DNA of 64,000 nt from Marinobacter vulgaris (GTDB lineage: Bacteria; Pseudomonadota; Gammaproteobacteria; Pseudomonadales; Oleiphilaceae), in assembly GCF_003344045.1 (NCBI RefSeq), contig NZ_QFWX01000002.1, forward strand, positions 587,635 to 651,634, given 5' to 3'. Below the pieces are notes generated by a model that searched no databases, had not been told where the DNA came from, and saw only the letters and a program-made list of their open reading frames with translations. Shown here piece after piece: positions 28,574-38,063 of this stretch (position 1 is the stretch's first letter; each line of letters opens with the position of its first letter). The translations under genes and the position numbers were made by a program.

Positions 28574-29340
28574 GCTGTTTCTCCTTGAGAATCTTTGGGT
28601 TGGTGTTCGTCAGTGTCAATGCCCAGCAGGTTCAGTACTTCCCGACGGACATCGGCAAAAGCGGACAGGTCGTGGGTTTTGGGAATATGCCCCAGTTCAA
28701 CTTCCTTGAGGACGGTGGCCGGGCGCTGGCTGAAAACCAGCACCCGGTCTGCCAGATAGAGGGCTTCATCCACATCATGGGTGACCAGAACCACAGTGGG
28801 TCGCTCTTCCTCGATCAGATCCTTGAGGACGCTTTGCAGGGTCATCCGGGTCAGCGCATCCAGGGCACCGAAAGGCTCGTCCAGCAGCAGTACCTTGGGG
28901 CGGGCAATAAAGGCCCGGGCCAGGGCACAACGCTGCCGCATGCCCCCGGAAACCTGATGGGGGTAATAGTCTTCAAAACCCACAAGCCTGACCCGTGACA
29001 ACCATTTACGCGCCTCTGACAGGGACGTGGCGCGGGGTTTGTCCTGGAACTCCAGCGCCAGGGCCACGTTGTCCAGCAGGGTCATCCACGGGTATAGGGC
29101 GTGTTCCTGGAACACCAGCGTGCGTTCAGGTGAGGGCCTGGCTACCGAGGCGCCGTCCGCAGTCAGGGCACCCGTAGAAGGCTGCTGAAGTCCGGCCAGC
29201 ATGTGTAACAGCGTGGATTTTCCGCAACCGGATGGGCCTACCAGGGCAACGATCTCGCCGTTGCGGATGGTGGTATCGAATTGCCTGATCACATTCAGAT
29301 CGCCGAAGGACTTGGTGACCTGGCTGAATTGAAGTTTCAT
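28570..29340 (-). CDS. ABC transporter ATP-binding protein (TauB/SsuB family)
   Basis: A 256-residue ATPase with Walker A GPSGCGKST (near 34-42), signature VSGGMRQRCA, Walker B VLLLDEPFGAL and the switch His in VTHDVDEAL. It powers the neighbouring permease. It is the first gene of the operon, preceded by an AT-rich region with direct repeats (29377-29404). Confidence 0.92.
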   Translation of the reverse strand: MKLQFSQVTKSFGDLNVIRQFDTTIRNGEIVALVGPSGCGKSTLLHMLAGLQQPSTGALTADGASVARPSPERTLVFQEHALYPWMTLLDNVALALEFQDKPRATSLSEARKWLSRVRLVGFEDYYPHQVSGGMRQRCALARAFIARPKVLLLDEPFGALDALTRMTLQSVLKDLIEEERPTVVLVTHDVDEALYLADRVLVFSQRPATVLKEVELGHIPKTHDLSAFADVRREVLNLLGIDTDEHQPKDSQGETA

Positions 29341-29376
29341 ATAGCCTGCCGGAATATCTATATATTCTTAAATGAA

Positions 29377-29404
29377 ATAACTAAAACCTATTTTATAACT
29401 AAAA
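29377..29404. promoter_or_regulatory. Direct repeats in AT-rich promoter of the ABC operon
   Basis: ATAACTAAAA occurs at 29377-29386 and 29395-29404, 18 bp apart (nearly two helical turns), within an AT-rich block 29350-29410 that contrasts with the GC-rich surroundings. This would fit tandem LysR-type activator binding, as with CysB/Cbl on sulfonate genes; the regulator is not identified. Confidence 0.35.
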
Positions 29405-29514
29405 GTTCTTGAGAAAAAGTGCTTTGCGGGGCTGTTTTCATAGGATTTGGCAATTGCGGTAAAAGGTGAAAGCAATAATGGCGTGGCGTGGGGCTAAGAT
29501 TGAGGCGGGATGAC

Positions 29515-29542
29515 AGCCGAACCCGGTGAACCGGGTCCGGCT
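29515..29542 (-). terminator. Hairpin downstream of fadE
   Basis: AGCCG-A-ACCCGG and CCGGGT-C-CGGCT form an 11-pair stem with one mismatch around TGAA, starting 8 bp after the fadE stop codon (29551). No U tract, so terminator strength is uncertain. Confidence 0.45.
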
Positions 29543-29550
29543 GAAAGAGA

Positions 29551-32058
29551 TTACTCTTCTTCTCTGGGGGGACGCTCCACGACTTTACGCTTGCCCTTGG
29601 CGCATCGCGACAGCGCTTTCAGGCCATCGGCATCAAACGCGTCCACGCGGATGACGTCGTAGAGGGCCTCCAGGGCTTCCAGGAGCTTGTCGCATTCTTC
29701 CTTCTTCACAACACCCTGATCACAGGCCCAGTCCACCAGTTCCTTGCGCTGATGTCCCATCAGCAGATCAATGCCGCCCAGCTCGTCTTCATCACGGTTA
29801 CGAAGGGCTTCGTGGAGGCGCGCGCGCATGTCGCGAGTTTCGTTGGCCAGCCGGTAGGCGTTCAGCACGCGACCCAGCGGGTCTTCCGGATCGGTATTGA
29901 CGTAGCTGCCACGACTGATGCGCTGGCGCAGGGGCGTGTCCTTGACGATACTGGCGGCAACTTCCGCGCCCAGCGTGTCACTGGGTCCGTTCAGGCCGGT
30001 AGCGCCCAGTGGGAACACCAGTATCCGCATCGGCCAGCGCAGCAGAGGCACCGGGAAGTTGATGATCAGTTCGCGCATGGACGTCTTGAGATCCCGCAGG
30101 CTGGTTTGCAGGCACCAGTCCACCAGAGGGCGCTGGTCGTCCGGGTAGCCTTCCTCGTGCCATTGCTTGATGACCGCGGTGGCGTAATACAGGTGTACCA
30201 GGCAGTCTGCCATCCGCCCGGACAGGCGCTGGCGGGCCTTGAGGCCGCCGCCAACGGTGAGCAGAGTGACATCCGTCATCAGTGCAAAGGCGGCCGAAAA
30301 CCGGGCCAGCTGACGATAGCTGGACTGGATGTTGCCCTGGCGCGGAACCGGTTCCAGCAAGCCGCCGGTCAGGGCGAGTACCAATGATCGCAGGGCATTG
30401 CGGGTGGTGTGGGCGATATGGCGGTAGAAGATGCCATCGAATTTCTCGACCGCCGCCTTCTTGTCTTCCATGCCTGCCGCTTCGATTTCTTCGACAATGA
30501 ACGGGTGGCAGCGAATTGCCCCCTGGCCAAACACCATCAGGCTGCGGGTGAGGATATTGGCGCCTTCAACGGTGATGCCGATGGGCACTGCCTGGTAGGC
30601 ACGGGCGAGGAAGTTGCGGGGCCCGGTAATCACGCCCCGGCCGGCCACCACGTCCATGGCGTGGTTGATTACAATCCGCATCAGGTCGGTATTGCGGTAC
30701 TTGAGCACCGCTGAAGGCACGGAGGGGCGCACGCCCCGGTCCAGCATGCCGGAGGTGAGTAATCGCGCGGCGTCCATCATGTAGGTGTAACCGGCGATCG
30801 GCTCAAGGGCTTCCTGAACCCCCTCGAACTGGCTGATGGAACGGCCAAACTGTTCCCTGGTCAGGGCGTAGGAGCCGGTGGCCAGGCTGGCGACCTTGCC
30901 GGCGCCGGTGCCCAGGGCCGGCAGCGAGATGGAACGGCCGATGGACAGGCATTCCAGCAGCATCTTCCAGCCCTTGCCAAGCATGTCCTGGCCGCCGATA
31001 ACCTGGTCCATGGGGATGAAGACGTCATTGCCCCAGGTGGGGCCATTCATGAACACGGTATTCATGGGCAGGTGACGGGCACCGGAGTGAACGCCTTCCA
31101 GGTCCTGGGGAATCATCACACAGGTCACCCCGATCTCATCGGAGTCACCCAGCAGCCTGTCCCGGTCGTACACCTTGATGGCCAGTCCAATCAGTGTGGC
31201 AACCGGCGCCAGGGTAATGTAGCGCTTGTTCCAGGTAACTTTCAGCCCCAGCACTTCCTTGCCATCCCACTGACCCTTGCAGACGATGCCTTTGTCCGGA
31301 ATGGCACCGGCGTCGGAACCGGCCACCGGGGAGGTCAGTGCAAAACAGGGGATTTCCTCGCCGCTGGAAAGTCGCGGCAGGTAATGTTCTTTCTGGGCAT
31401 CGGTGCCGTACTCCATCAACAGCTCCCCCGGGCCGAGGGAGTTGGGCACCATGACAGTGACGGCGGCGGACACGCTGCGAGTGGAAATCTTCATCACGAT
31501 TTCGGAATGCGCGGTGTGTGAGAAGCCTTTGCCGCCCTGTTCTTTGGGGATCATCAGACCAAAGAAACCGTTCTCACGAATGAACGTCCAGACCTTGTTG
31601 GGCAGGTCGTAGTCTTCGTGGGTGATTTTCCAGTCATCCAGCATGTCGCAGAGTTTTTCCACCGGCCCGTCGAGAAAGGCCTGCTCCTCACTGGATAGAT
31701 GAGCGGGTTTTGCGTCCAGTAACTTTGACCACTCGGGCTGGCCGGAAAACAGTTCCCCGTCCCAGTCCACAGAGCCCGAACGGAGGGCCTCCTCCTCGGT
31801 GTCGGAGAGCTTGGGCAGCCTGCCTCGCACCCAGCCAAGAAGCGGCGCACTCAACTTCTCGCGCCGTATGTCTCCCGGTATCAGCAGTACCAGGCTCAGG
31901 GCCAGAAGGCCGCCACCGAACAGAATACTGAGGATGTGCCAGCCATCCTGGAAAAGACCGACAACCGTTGCGATTACCAGGACTGTGGCGGCGGTGGTGC
32001 CGCCGATGCCGAGGTAGATCAGTACCAGCGCACTGAGGAGGAGAAGCAGAACACTCAT
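29551..32058 (-). CDS. fadE: Acyl-CoA dehydrogenase FadE
   Basis: An 835-residue E. coli-type FadE (814 aa in E. coli), roughly twice the size of ordinary acyl-CoA dehydrogenases. The first about 75 residues are hydrophobic TM helices. The ACAD core follows with CFALTSPVAGSDAGAIPDKG (FAD/substrate loop), and a FadE-specific C-terminal extension ends in a basic GKRKVVERPPREEE. It catalyses the first, alpha-beta dehydrogenation step of straight-chain fatty acid beta-oxidation at the membrane. It is monocistronic and separate from the beta-oxidation block at 11-18 kb. Confidence 0.95.
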   Translation of the reverse strand: MSVLLLLLSALVLIYLGIGGTTAATVLVIATVVGLFQDGWHILSILFGGGLLALSLVLLIPGDIRREKLSAPLLGWVRGRLPKLSDTEEEALRSGSVDWDGELFSGQPEWSKLLDAKPAHLSSEEQAFLDGPVEKLCDMLDDWKITHEDYDLPNKVWTFIRENGFFGLMIPKEQGGKGFSHTAHSEIVMKISTRSVSAAVTVMVPNSLGPGELLMEYGTDAQKEHYLPRLSSGEEIPCFALTSPVAGSDAGAIPDKGIVCKGQWDGKEVLGLKVTWNKRYITLAPVATLIGLAIKVYDRDRLLGDSDEIGVTCVMIPQDLEGVHSGARHLPMNTVFMNGPTWGNDVFIPMDQVIGGQDMLGKGWKMLLECLSIGRSISLPALGTGAGKVASLATGSYALTREQFGRSISQFEGVQEALEPIAGYTYMMDAARLLTSGMLDRGVRPSVPSAVLKYRNTDLMRIVINHAMDVVAGRGVITGPRNFLARAYQAVPIGITVEGANILTRSLMVFGQGAIRCHPFIVEEIEAAGMEDKKAAVEKFDGIFYRHIAHTTRNALRSLVLALTGGLLEPVPRQGNIQSSYRQLARFSAAFALMTDVTLLTVGGGLKARQRLSGRMADCLVHLYYATAVIKQWHEEGYPDDQRPLVDWCLQTSLRDLKTSMRELIINFPVPLLRWPMRILVFPLGATGLNGPSDTLGAEVAASIVKDTPLRQRISRGSYVNTDPEDPLGRVLNAYRLANETRDMRARLHEALRNRDEDELGGIDLLMGHQRKELVDWACDQGVVKKEECDKLLEALEALYDVIRVDAFDADGLKALSRCAKGKRKVVERPPREEE

Positions 32059-32296
32059 GGGCGGATCTCCGTATCGAAATGAAATTCAACCTGAATAGCC
32101 TTACCTTCGGCGAAAGCCCGGGCTGTTGCAAGCGTATCCGCCGGTTATGGTAGGCAATTGCTGCAGAATGTAACGGTATGTAGCAATGAAAATAATTGTT
32201 AAAGATTACGGTTGACGATCTGATCTATTGATCCGATTTTGCAGGATCTCGGAATACAAAGATTCGATTTATGGTTATGAGCAGCCGGAGTAGATC

Positions 32297-33940
32297 ATGT
32301 TCAACAGACTCACTGTCGCCAAACGACTCGCCCTGGGTTTTGGCCTTATTCTTTCCCTGATGGTTCTCGTCAGTCTTATCGGTAATCACCGGGTTGGTTT
32401 CATCGACACGACTCTCACTGAAGTGGGCGATGACGCTGCCGTAAAGCAGCGTTACGCCATCAACTTCCGCGGCAGCGTTCACGACCGGGCCATTGCGATT
32501 CGCGATGCGGTCCTGGTGCGGGACGACCGTGCCCTCAGGACACACCTCCAGGATATCCAGCGCCTGAAGGATTTCTACGTGGAGTCTGCCAGACCCATGG
32601 ACCAGCTGTTCCGGTCCGCCGGAGCCACCGACCGTGAAAAGGATCTGTTGGCGGACATCAAGGCCATTGAGCGCACCACCCTGGCGCTGACCGAGAAGTT
32701 GCTCAACATCCGCCAGGATGGCCGTATTGATGAAGCGCAGGAATTTCTGCTGGAGGAAGTTTCGCCCGCCTACACCACCTGGCTCGACCGCATAAACGCG
32801 TTTATCGATCACCAGGAAGCGTTTATTACCACCAACGTGGATGCGGTGCGGGATGCCGCGGGCAACTTCAACAGAGTGATTTTCCTGGTCACCGGTTTTG
32901 CCGTGTTGCTGAGCATTGTCGTGGCGGTGCTTATTATCCGCAAGATACGCTCTACCCTGGGTGCGGAGCCTGAAGAGGTCGCCGATGCCATCCGCCGGCT
33001 CTCGGACGGTATACTCGACCAGGATATTCAGACCAGGTATCCCGACAGCGTCATGGGCGCACTCAGGGATACGGTGGAACAGCTCGCCGGAATTATCAGC
33101 GAGGTCCGTCAGTCGGCAATGGAACTGTCCAGAAGCTCCTCGGAACTGTTGTCCACGTCCGACAACAACAACCGCCAGATTCGCATCCAGTCCGAAGAAG
33201 CCGAGCAGATGGCAACCGCCATCAACCAGATGGCGGCTACGGTAAACGAAGTGGCGGGATTTGCCTCCAGTGCGGCAACAGCGACTGGCAAGGCGGATCA
33301 GGAGGTGGAAACCGGTAACCGGGTGGTCCAGGAAACAGCCGCTTCTATCGGAGAGCTGGCAGACACCCTCGAGAAAGCGGCGGTGACCGTGCACCGGGTA
33401 TCCGACGACAGCGCGAATATTGAAAAGATCATTGAAGTGATCAACGCCATCGCTGAGCAGACCAATCTGCTGGCCCTGAACGCGGCCATCGAAGCGGCCC
33501 GGGCGGGTACCCATGGTCGTGGCTTTGCGGTAGTGGCCGACGAGGTGCGCTCACTGGCGACCCGTACCCAGGACTCCACCCGTGAAATCCAGGAGATGAT
33601 CGGCAAACTGCAGACCGGCGCCGCGGAAGCAGCGGACGTGATGGAGACCAGTCGCGACCTGGCCAAAACCACCGTGGAGAAGACCCGTTCCGCCCAACAG
33701 GCACTGACGCAGATCCGCCAGGAAGTGAGTGAGATCAATGACATGAATGCCCAGATCGCCAGCGCAGCGGAGGAGCAGAGCAGTGTTGCCGAGGAAGTAA
33801 ACCGCAACATCAGCCGTATTCACGACTCTACCGTGGAAACGTCCGCCGGTTCCGAGCAGGTCGCCGGCGCCAGCCGCGATCTTGCCACACTGGCTGAGCA
33901 GTTGAGCGGGCGGGTCAGCGTATTCCGGCTTAAAGGCTGA
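32297..33940 (+). CDS. Methyl-accepting chemotaxis protein with 4HB-type sensor
   Basis: A 547-residue transmembrane chemoreceptor: TM1 near 12-30, a helical periplasmic bundle (about 35-190) resembling 4HB_MCP, TM2 near 195-215 ([20 protein letters not shown]), HAMP, then the signalling hairpin with the tip [32 protein letters not shown] (two stretches, near 392-425). No C-terminal CheR/CheB tether pentapeptide is visible (ends SVFRLKG). The ligand is unknown. The 3' end overlaps the convergent prenyltransferase gene by 11 bp. Confidence 0.93.
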   Translation: MFNRLTVAKRLALGFGLILSLMVLVSLIGNHRVGFIDTTLTEVGDDAAVKQRYAINFRGSVHDRAIAIRDAVLVRDDRALRTHLQDIQRLKDFYVESARPMDQLFRSAGATDREKDLLADIKAIERTTLALTEKLLNIRQDGRIDEAQEFLLEEVSPAYTTWLDRINAFIDHQEAFITTNVDAVRDAAGNFNRVIFLVTGFAVLLSIVVAVLIIRKIRSTLGAEPEEVADAIRRLSDGILDQDIQTRYPDSVMGALRDTVEQLAGIISEVRQSAMELSRSSSELLSTSDNNNRQIRIQSEEAEQMATAINQMAATVNEVAGFASSAATATGKADQEVETGNRVVQETAASIGELADTLEKAAVTVHRVSDDSANIEKIIEVINAIAEQTNLLALNAAIEAARAGTHGRGFAVVADEVRSLATRTQDSTREIQEMIGKLQTGAAEAADVMETSRDLAKTTVEKTRSAQQALTQIRQEVSEINDMNAQIASAAEEQSSVAEEVNRNISRIHDSTVETSAGSEQVAGASRDLATLAEQLSGRVSVFRLKG

Positions 33941-34820
33941 TACCCAGTACCAGTAACGCCAGGGTTGCCAGCAGTACCGCAACGTTTAGCCCCAGAAGGG
34001 TATTAAGTTGTTGAGGGTGGGTGACCGCGGCCGGCAGCCTGAGATTTATCCACAGGGCTGCCGGCAGCGGTGCCAGTGCAAGGGCGCTCCACCCGGGTAA
34101 CCCACCAGTCAACACCCCCGCTGTGAGTACGCCATAAGCGGCCAGTAACAGGCTGCCGGCGAGACGGGCGGCGGTCGGTTTCCCCACGGTAATGACCAGA
34201 TGCCGGCGTCCGACTTTACGGTCTGCGTCGGCATCCGGTATCTGGTTGATCAGCAGCAGTTCGCTCACCAGCAGCAATACGATCAGGGAAACGACGAGCG
34301 CCGCCGTATCCAGGCGGGCGTCCAGGGCGATCAGGCTGCCCAGAATCATCACCGGGCCGAAGCCCAGCCCCGGAGCAACCAGGCAGATGGCAGGCGAGCG
34401 GGTAATCCAGCGGGTGTAGGTCAAGACCAGCACAACGCCGCCGGCACCGAGGACCAGCATCGGTAGCCCCCGGAGCCAGAGAAAGTACAGGCCGATGCCG
34501 ACCACCAGTGCCAGTGTGCCCAGAGCGGCGATCAGAACCCGTTTTGCGGCTGAGGGTATCTCCGGAAGCGCCCCACTGCCACCGGAAAACGGGGTGCGCC
34601 GGGTGATCAGGTCCAGCCCCGAGGTAAAGTCCTCGTATTCATTGAGTAGATTCACCGCCGTGTGGGCCAGCACGGCCCCTATCAGTACCAGGAGGGTATC
34701 CAGTAACGCGGGGGCCTCACCCTGCTGCCAGGCCACGGCAACGCCAAGCCCCGCACACAGCGGGGCGAGCACCAGAAAATTGGGGCGGGAAGCGCGTACG
34801 ACCGCAACGGTTTCAGACAT
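33930..34820 (-). CDS. UbiA-family prenyltransferase (MenA-like)
   Basis: A 296-residue membrane prenyltransferase with nine or so TM helices. The first Asp-rich motif is [14 protein letters not shown] and the second [17 protein letters not shown], as in UbiA-superfamily enzymes. The closest recognisable type is 1,4-dihydroxy-2-naphthoate polyprenyltransferase (MenA), yet no other menaquinone genes are in view, so the substrate is open. ATG 34820 is used because it fits the first TM helix and overlaps the AEC gene's end by 8 bp, suggesting a two-gene operon. Confidence 0.78.
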   Translation of the reverse strand: MSETVAVVRASRPNFLVLAPLCAGLGVAVAWQQGEAPALLDTLLVLIGAVLAHTAVNLLNEYEDFTSGLDLITRRTPFSGGSGALPEIPSAAKRVLIAALGTLALVVGIGLYFLWLRGLPMLVLGAGGVVLVLTYTRWITRSPAICLVAPGLGFGPVMILGSLIALDARLDTAALVVSLIVLLLVSELLLINQIPDADADRKVGRRHLVITVGKPTAARLAGSLLLAAYGVLTAGVLTGGLPGWSALALAPLPAALWINLRLPAAVTHPQQLNTLLGLNVAVLLATLALLVLGISL

Positions 34821-35700
34821 AGCCGGCAGCAAACACCAGTCCGAGCACAATGGGCATAACCACCAGGCTTCCAAGGTTGCCGATCAGCACCAGCGACGCC
34901 ACCTTGTGGGGCTGCTGCCGGTACTGCTCCGCTACCATGTAGTTGAGCACCGCTGGCGGTAATGCGGCGAAGACCCACAGGGCCGCCACCTGAAGGCCGG
35001 GCAGGTCCAGAATCGCGACCATTGGCCAGGCCAGGAGCAGGCCCGAGACGGGGCAGGCAATGGCGCCCAGCATGCCCAGTTTCCAGTCGCTGAAATCCAC
35101 ATCCAGCATGCGTACGCCCAGGGCAAACAGCATCAGCGGAATGCAAACGCCACCGAGCATGTTGAGGGTTTCCAGGAACCATTCGGGCAGGGGAACCCCG
35201 CTGACGTTCACCACCAGGCCCGCGATACTGGCAAACACGATGGGCAGGCGCAGTCGCCTGAGAATGGAGGTGTGTGGGTCCAGCATGTAGAGGCCCACGG
35301 AAAAATGCAGCAGCATCTCAACAATGAACAGCACGATGGCAGCCGGCAGGGCCGCGTCCCCGAACGCGAACACCAGCACCGGAAGGCCCATGTTGCCTGA
35401 ATTGTTGAACATCATCGGTGGCAGGAAGGTCTTGATGTTCAGCTTCAGAACCCTGGCCAGGGGATAGAGAATAATCCCGGACCCCAGAACGACCACCGTC
35501 GCCGCGAGCGCCAGGCTGGTATATTCCTGCAGCGGCGCCTTCTGGTCTGCCAGCACCGCGAACACCAGCATGGGTACGAACAGCTCCATATTCAGGGTGT
35601 TCAGGCCCTGGATATCGGGACTGCGGTAGCGGCCATAAAGCGCGCCGCAACCGGCAATCAGGAAAACCGGCAACATCGTGGACAGGATCTGGGCAAGCAT
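34813..35700 (-). CDS. AEC-family (auxin efflux carrier) transporter
   Basis: A 295-residue permease with ten predicted TM helices, starting MLAQILSTMLPVFLIAGCG. Family features are the NMELFVPMLVFAVLADQ segment near the first broken helix and the GLLLAWPM helix in the second half. Bacterial AEC proteins move dicarboxylates or other anions. ATG 35700 is preferred over an ATG at 35829 because the extra leader is Pro/Cys-rich and non-conserved. It is cotranscribed with the downstream prenyltransferase gene by overlap. Confidence 0.85.
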   Translation of the reverse strand: MLAQILSTMLPVFLIAGCGALYGRYRSPDIQGLNTLNMELFVPMLVFAVLADQKAPLQEYTSLALAATVVVLGSGIILYPLARVLKLNIKTFLPPMMFNNSGNMGLPVLVFAFGDAALPAAIVLFIVEMLLHFSVGLYMLDPHTSILRRLRLPIVFASIAGLVVNVSGVPLPEWFLETLNMLGGVCIPLMLFALGVRMLDVDFSDWKLGMLGAIACPVSGLLLAWPMVAILDLPGLQVAALWVFAALPPAVLNYMVAEQYRQQPHKVASLVLIGNLGSLVVMPIVLGLVFAAGYV

Positions 35701-35892
35701 GTATTGGCTCCGAAAAAGCACCGGGATGCACAAATAATCCGGTAGGTTCGCAATTATTGGCGGTAACGGGCAAGCAAAACCTGCATCCTTGCGACCAAAG
35801 ATGGGCCCTGCGGTTGCGGCTGTTAACACTCCTGCCCCAGAATGACGACAGCACTCATTACCTTTTTGTTGACGTCATCATGGAGGCCCTTC

Positions 35893-37074
35893 GTGCCAGA
35901 TTCCTTTGACAGGCTCCTTCCGCGGGAAAATACCTGCTCGGTAAAGTTCGATGCCCGCAAGGCGGTATTCGGCCGCGAGGATGTGATCCCCCTCTGGGTG
36001 GCAGATATGGATTTCCCGGCGCCGGAGGCGGTTACGCAGGCGCTGGAGAAAAGGGCCGGGCATCCGGTTTATGGCTACACGCTGTTTCCGGAGAGCCTGT
36101 ACGCGGCCATCATCGACTGGTTCGAAATCCATCATGGCTGGACCATCGAGCGGGACTGGATCCTGATGGCTCCGGGCGTGGTGCCTTCACTCTACGCCGC
36201 GGCACTGGCGTTTGCCGAGGAGGGCGAGGGCGTCATTATCCAGCCACCGGTCTACCCTCCCTTTTTCAGCGCCGTTCAGAAAACCGGCCGCGCAGCGATC
36301 GAAAATCCGCTTGAACGGGTGGATGGCCGCTATCGGATGAACCTGGAACACCTTGAGGCTTGCGCGGCGCGGGACGATGCCCGGGTACTGTTGCTGTGTT
36401 CGCCCCACAATCCGGTGGGACGGGTGTGGAGCGAAGCCGAGCTCAGGGCGGTGCTGGCGATTGCCCGGCGCCATAATCTGATGGTGCTGGCGGATGAGAT
36501 CCACTGTGACCTGGTGTACCCGGACAGGCCTGGCCATCATGTACTGGCGCGCCTGGCCGGCCCGGATGATGCCCTGGTTACCGCTGTGGCACCCAGCAAA
36601 ACCTTCAATATGCCGGGGCTGGGGCTGTCGGCGCTGGTGGTGGCCAACGAATCCCATCGCAAGGCACTGCAAACTGTTTTCGATGGCATGCACATGAACC
36701 AGTGTAATCCCTTCAGCATCGCCGGTTTCGAGGCCGGTTACCGGAACGGTGGTGCCTGGCTTGAGCAACTCATGGCCTACCTGCAGGGTAATCGTGATTT
36801 CGTGATCGACTATGTTCAGCGACACCTGCCCGGCATTCGGGTAACAGAGCCTGAGGGCACCTATCTGTTATGGCTGGATTGTTGCTCCCTGGGGATGACT
36901 GACCCGGAACTGAAACAGTTCTTTGTGCACCGCGCGGGCGTCGGAATGAACCCGGGAATCACCTTCGGCGAAGCCGGCAGGGGGTTCATGCGCATGAATA
37001 TTGGTTGCCCGCGGCGGGTGCTGGAGACCGCCCTTGAACAGATCCGGCAGGCGATGGCGACACTGCCGGGTTAA
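35893..37074 (+). CDS. PatB/MalY-type PLP aminotransferase (putative C-S lyase)
   Basis: Fold-type I aminotransferase-like enzyme of 393 residues. The PLP lysine is in VAPSKTFNMPGLGLS (near residue 235), with ADEIHCDLVY and LLCSPHNPVGRVW as cofactor contacts. PatB/MalY proteins act as cystathionine beta-lyases that release homocysteine, pyruvate and ammonia. GTG 35893 is chosen because TGGAGG precedes it by 6 bases and the conserved fold starts there; an ATG 51 bp upstream lacks a good site. The end overlaps the convergent EamA gene by 4 bp. Confidence 0.88.
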   Translation: MPDSFDRLLPRENTCSVKFDARKAVFGREDVIPLWVADMDFPAPEAVTQALEKRAGHPVYGYTLFPESLYAAIIDWFEIHHGWTIERDWILMAPGVVPSLYAAALAFAEEGEGVIIQPPVYPPFFSAVQKTGRAAIENPLERVDGRYRMNLEHLEACAARDDARVLLLCSPHNPVGRVWSEAELRAVLAIARRHNLMVLADEIHCDLVYPDRPGHHVLARLAGPDDALVTAVAPSKTFNMPGLGLSALVVANESHRKALQTVFDGMHMNQCNPFSIAGFEAGYRNGGAWLEQLMAYLQGNRDFVIDYVQRHLPGIRVTEPEGTYLLWLDCCSLGMTDPELKQFFVHRAGVGMNPGITFGEAGRGFMRMNIGCPRRVLETALEQIRQAMATLPG

Positions 37075-38015
37075 TTTTCTCCACCGGTCCAGCGGTGTTT
37101 GCGGCGAAGCCCGGTGGTGCGGGTAGCCAGAAAAAGACCGGCGAGGATCAGCAGGCCGCCAATAATGTGGGAAAGCCCGAGCCGCTCGCCCAGGAAAATC
37201 CCTGCCATCACCGACGCGAACACCGGGGTCAGGTACATGAAGATGGCCGCTCTTGCCGGCCCGACCCGGTGCACGCCGTGGTTCCAGAAACCGTACGCCA
37301 GAATGCCCGGGAAGATGGCAAAATACATCATCGGCAATGCGGTTTGCCGGTTGAGGTCGAACCCGCCGGAGAAAAACAGCAGGTCCGCCAGGTAGAACGG
37401 CAGGATCACCATCGTGCCGCAGGCAATCTGGACGGTCAGGAACGTCAGCGGCGGCAGCGGCACGGCCTGGCGGCGAAGCAGCACTGAAAACAGACCCCAG
37501 CTGAACACCGCCAGTACCATGATCAGGTCGCCCGGTTGTGCCTGCAGGCCGGTAAGTACCGAAAGATCCCCGCGGGCGACCACCGCTACAATGCCCAGCA
37601 CTGCCAGTGCGATACCCAGTGCCTGCACCGGACGGGTGCGGTCACCCAACAGCAGCCACGCCAGTAATGCGACCATGATGGGAATGGTGGCGTTTATCAG
37701 CGCGATATTGGTGGCCGTGGTGGTAACTGCGGCAAAATAGAGCAGGGAGTTGAAGGCGGCGACGCTGAAAGTGGCCAGTGCCAGCATTGACAGCCAGTGC
37801 TGTCGAATGGTCTGGCGCTGGCGCCAGACGCCGGGCAAGCCGAACGGCAGCAGGATTGCCAGGGCGATAACCCATCGCCAGAAGGACATGGACAGCGGCG
37901 GAATCTCGCCCACCACGCCCTTGGCAACAACCGCATTGCCTGCCCAGAACAGGGGCGTCAGGACAAGGCCGATATAGGCCAGCCACAGAGGTGGTTTCGA
38001 GGTTTCTGAAGACAC
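37071..38015 (-). CDS. DMT-family (EamA) transporter, second copy
   Basis: A 314-residue protein with ten TM helices in two EamA repeats (VVAKGVVGEIPPLSMSFWRWV in the first; NHGVHRVGPARAAIFMYLTP in the second) and a basic C-terminal tail. It is a small-molecule exporter of unknown substrate. The adjacent convergent PatB gene makes sulphur compounds or amino acids a candidate, but that is speculation. Confidence 0.85.
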   Translation of the reverse strand: MSSETSKPPLWLAYIGLVLTPLFWAGNAVVAKGVVGEIPPLSMSFWRWVIALAILLPFGLPGVWRQRQTIRQHWLSMLALATFSVAAFNSLLYFAAVTTTATNIALINATIPIMVALLAWLLLGDRTRPVQALGIALAVLGIVAVVARGDLSVLTGLQAQPGDLIMVLAVFSWGLFSVLLRRQAVPLPPLTFLTVQIACGTMVILPFYLADLLFFSGGFDLNRQTALPMMYFAIFPGILAYGFWNHGVHRVGPARAAIFMYLTPVFASVMAGIFLGERLGLSHIIGGLLILAGLFLATRTTGLRRKHRWTGGEN

Positions 38016-38021
38016 GCGGAC

Positions 38022-38061
38022 TCCTGTCGGATTCCTGAAGTATTTCAGGAGCCCGACAGGA
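38022..38061 (-). terminator. Long two-part hairpin after the aspartoacylase-like gene
   Basis: A stem of TCCTGTCGG/CCGACAGGA (9 bp), a short internal loop, then TCCTGAA/TTCAGGA (7 bp) sits 2 bp after the stop codon at 38064 of the leftward gene and just ahead of the EamA start. A likely terminator for the aspartoacylase gene. Confidence 0.65.
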
Positions 38062-38063
38062 TA

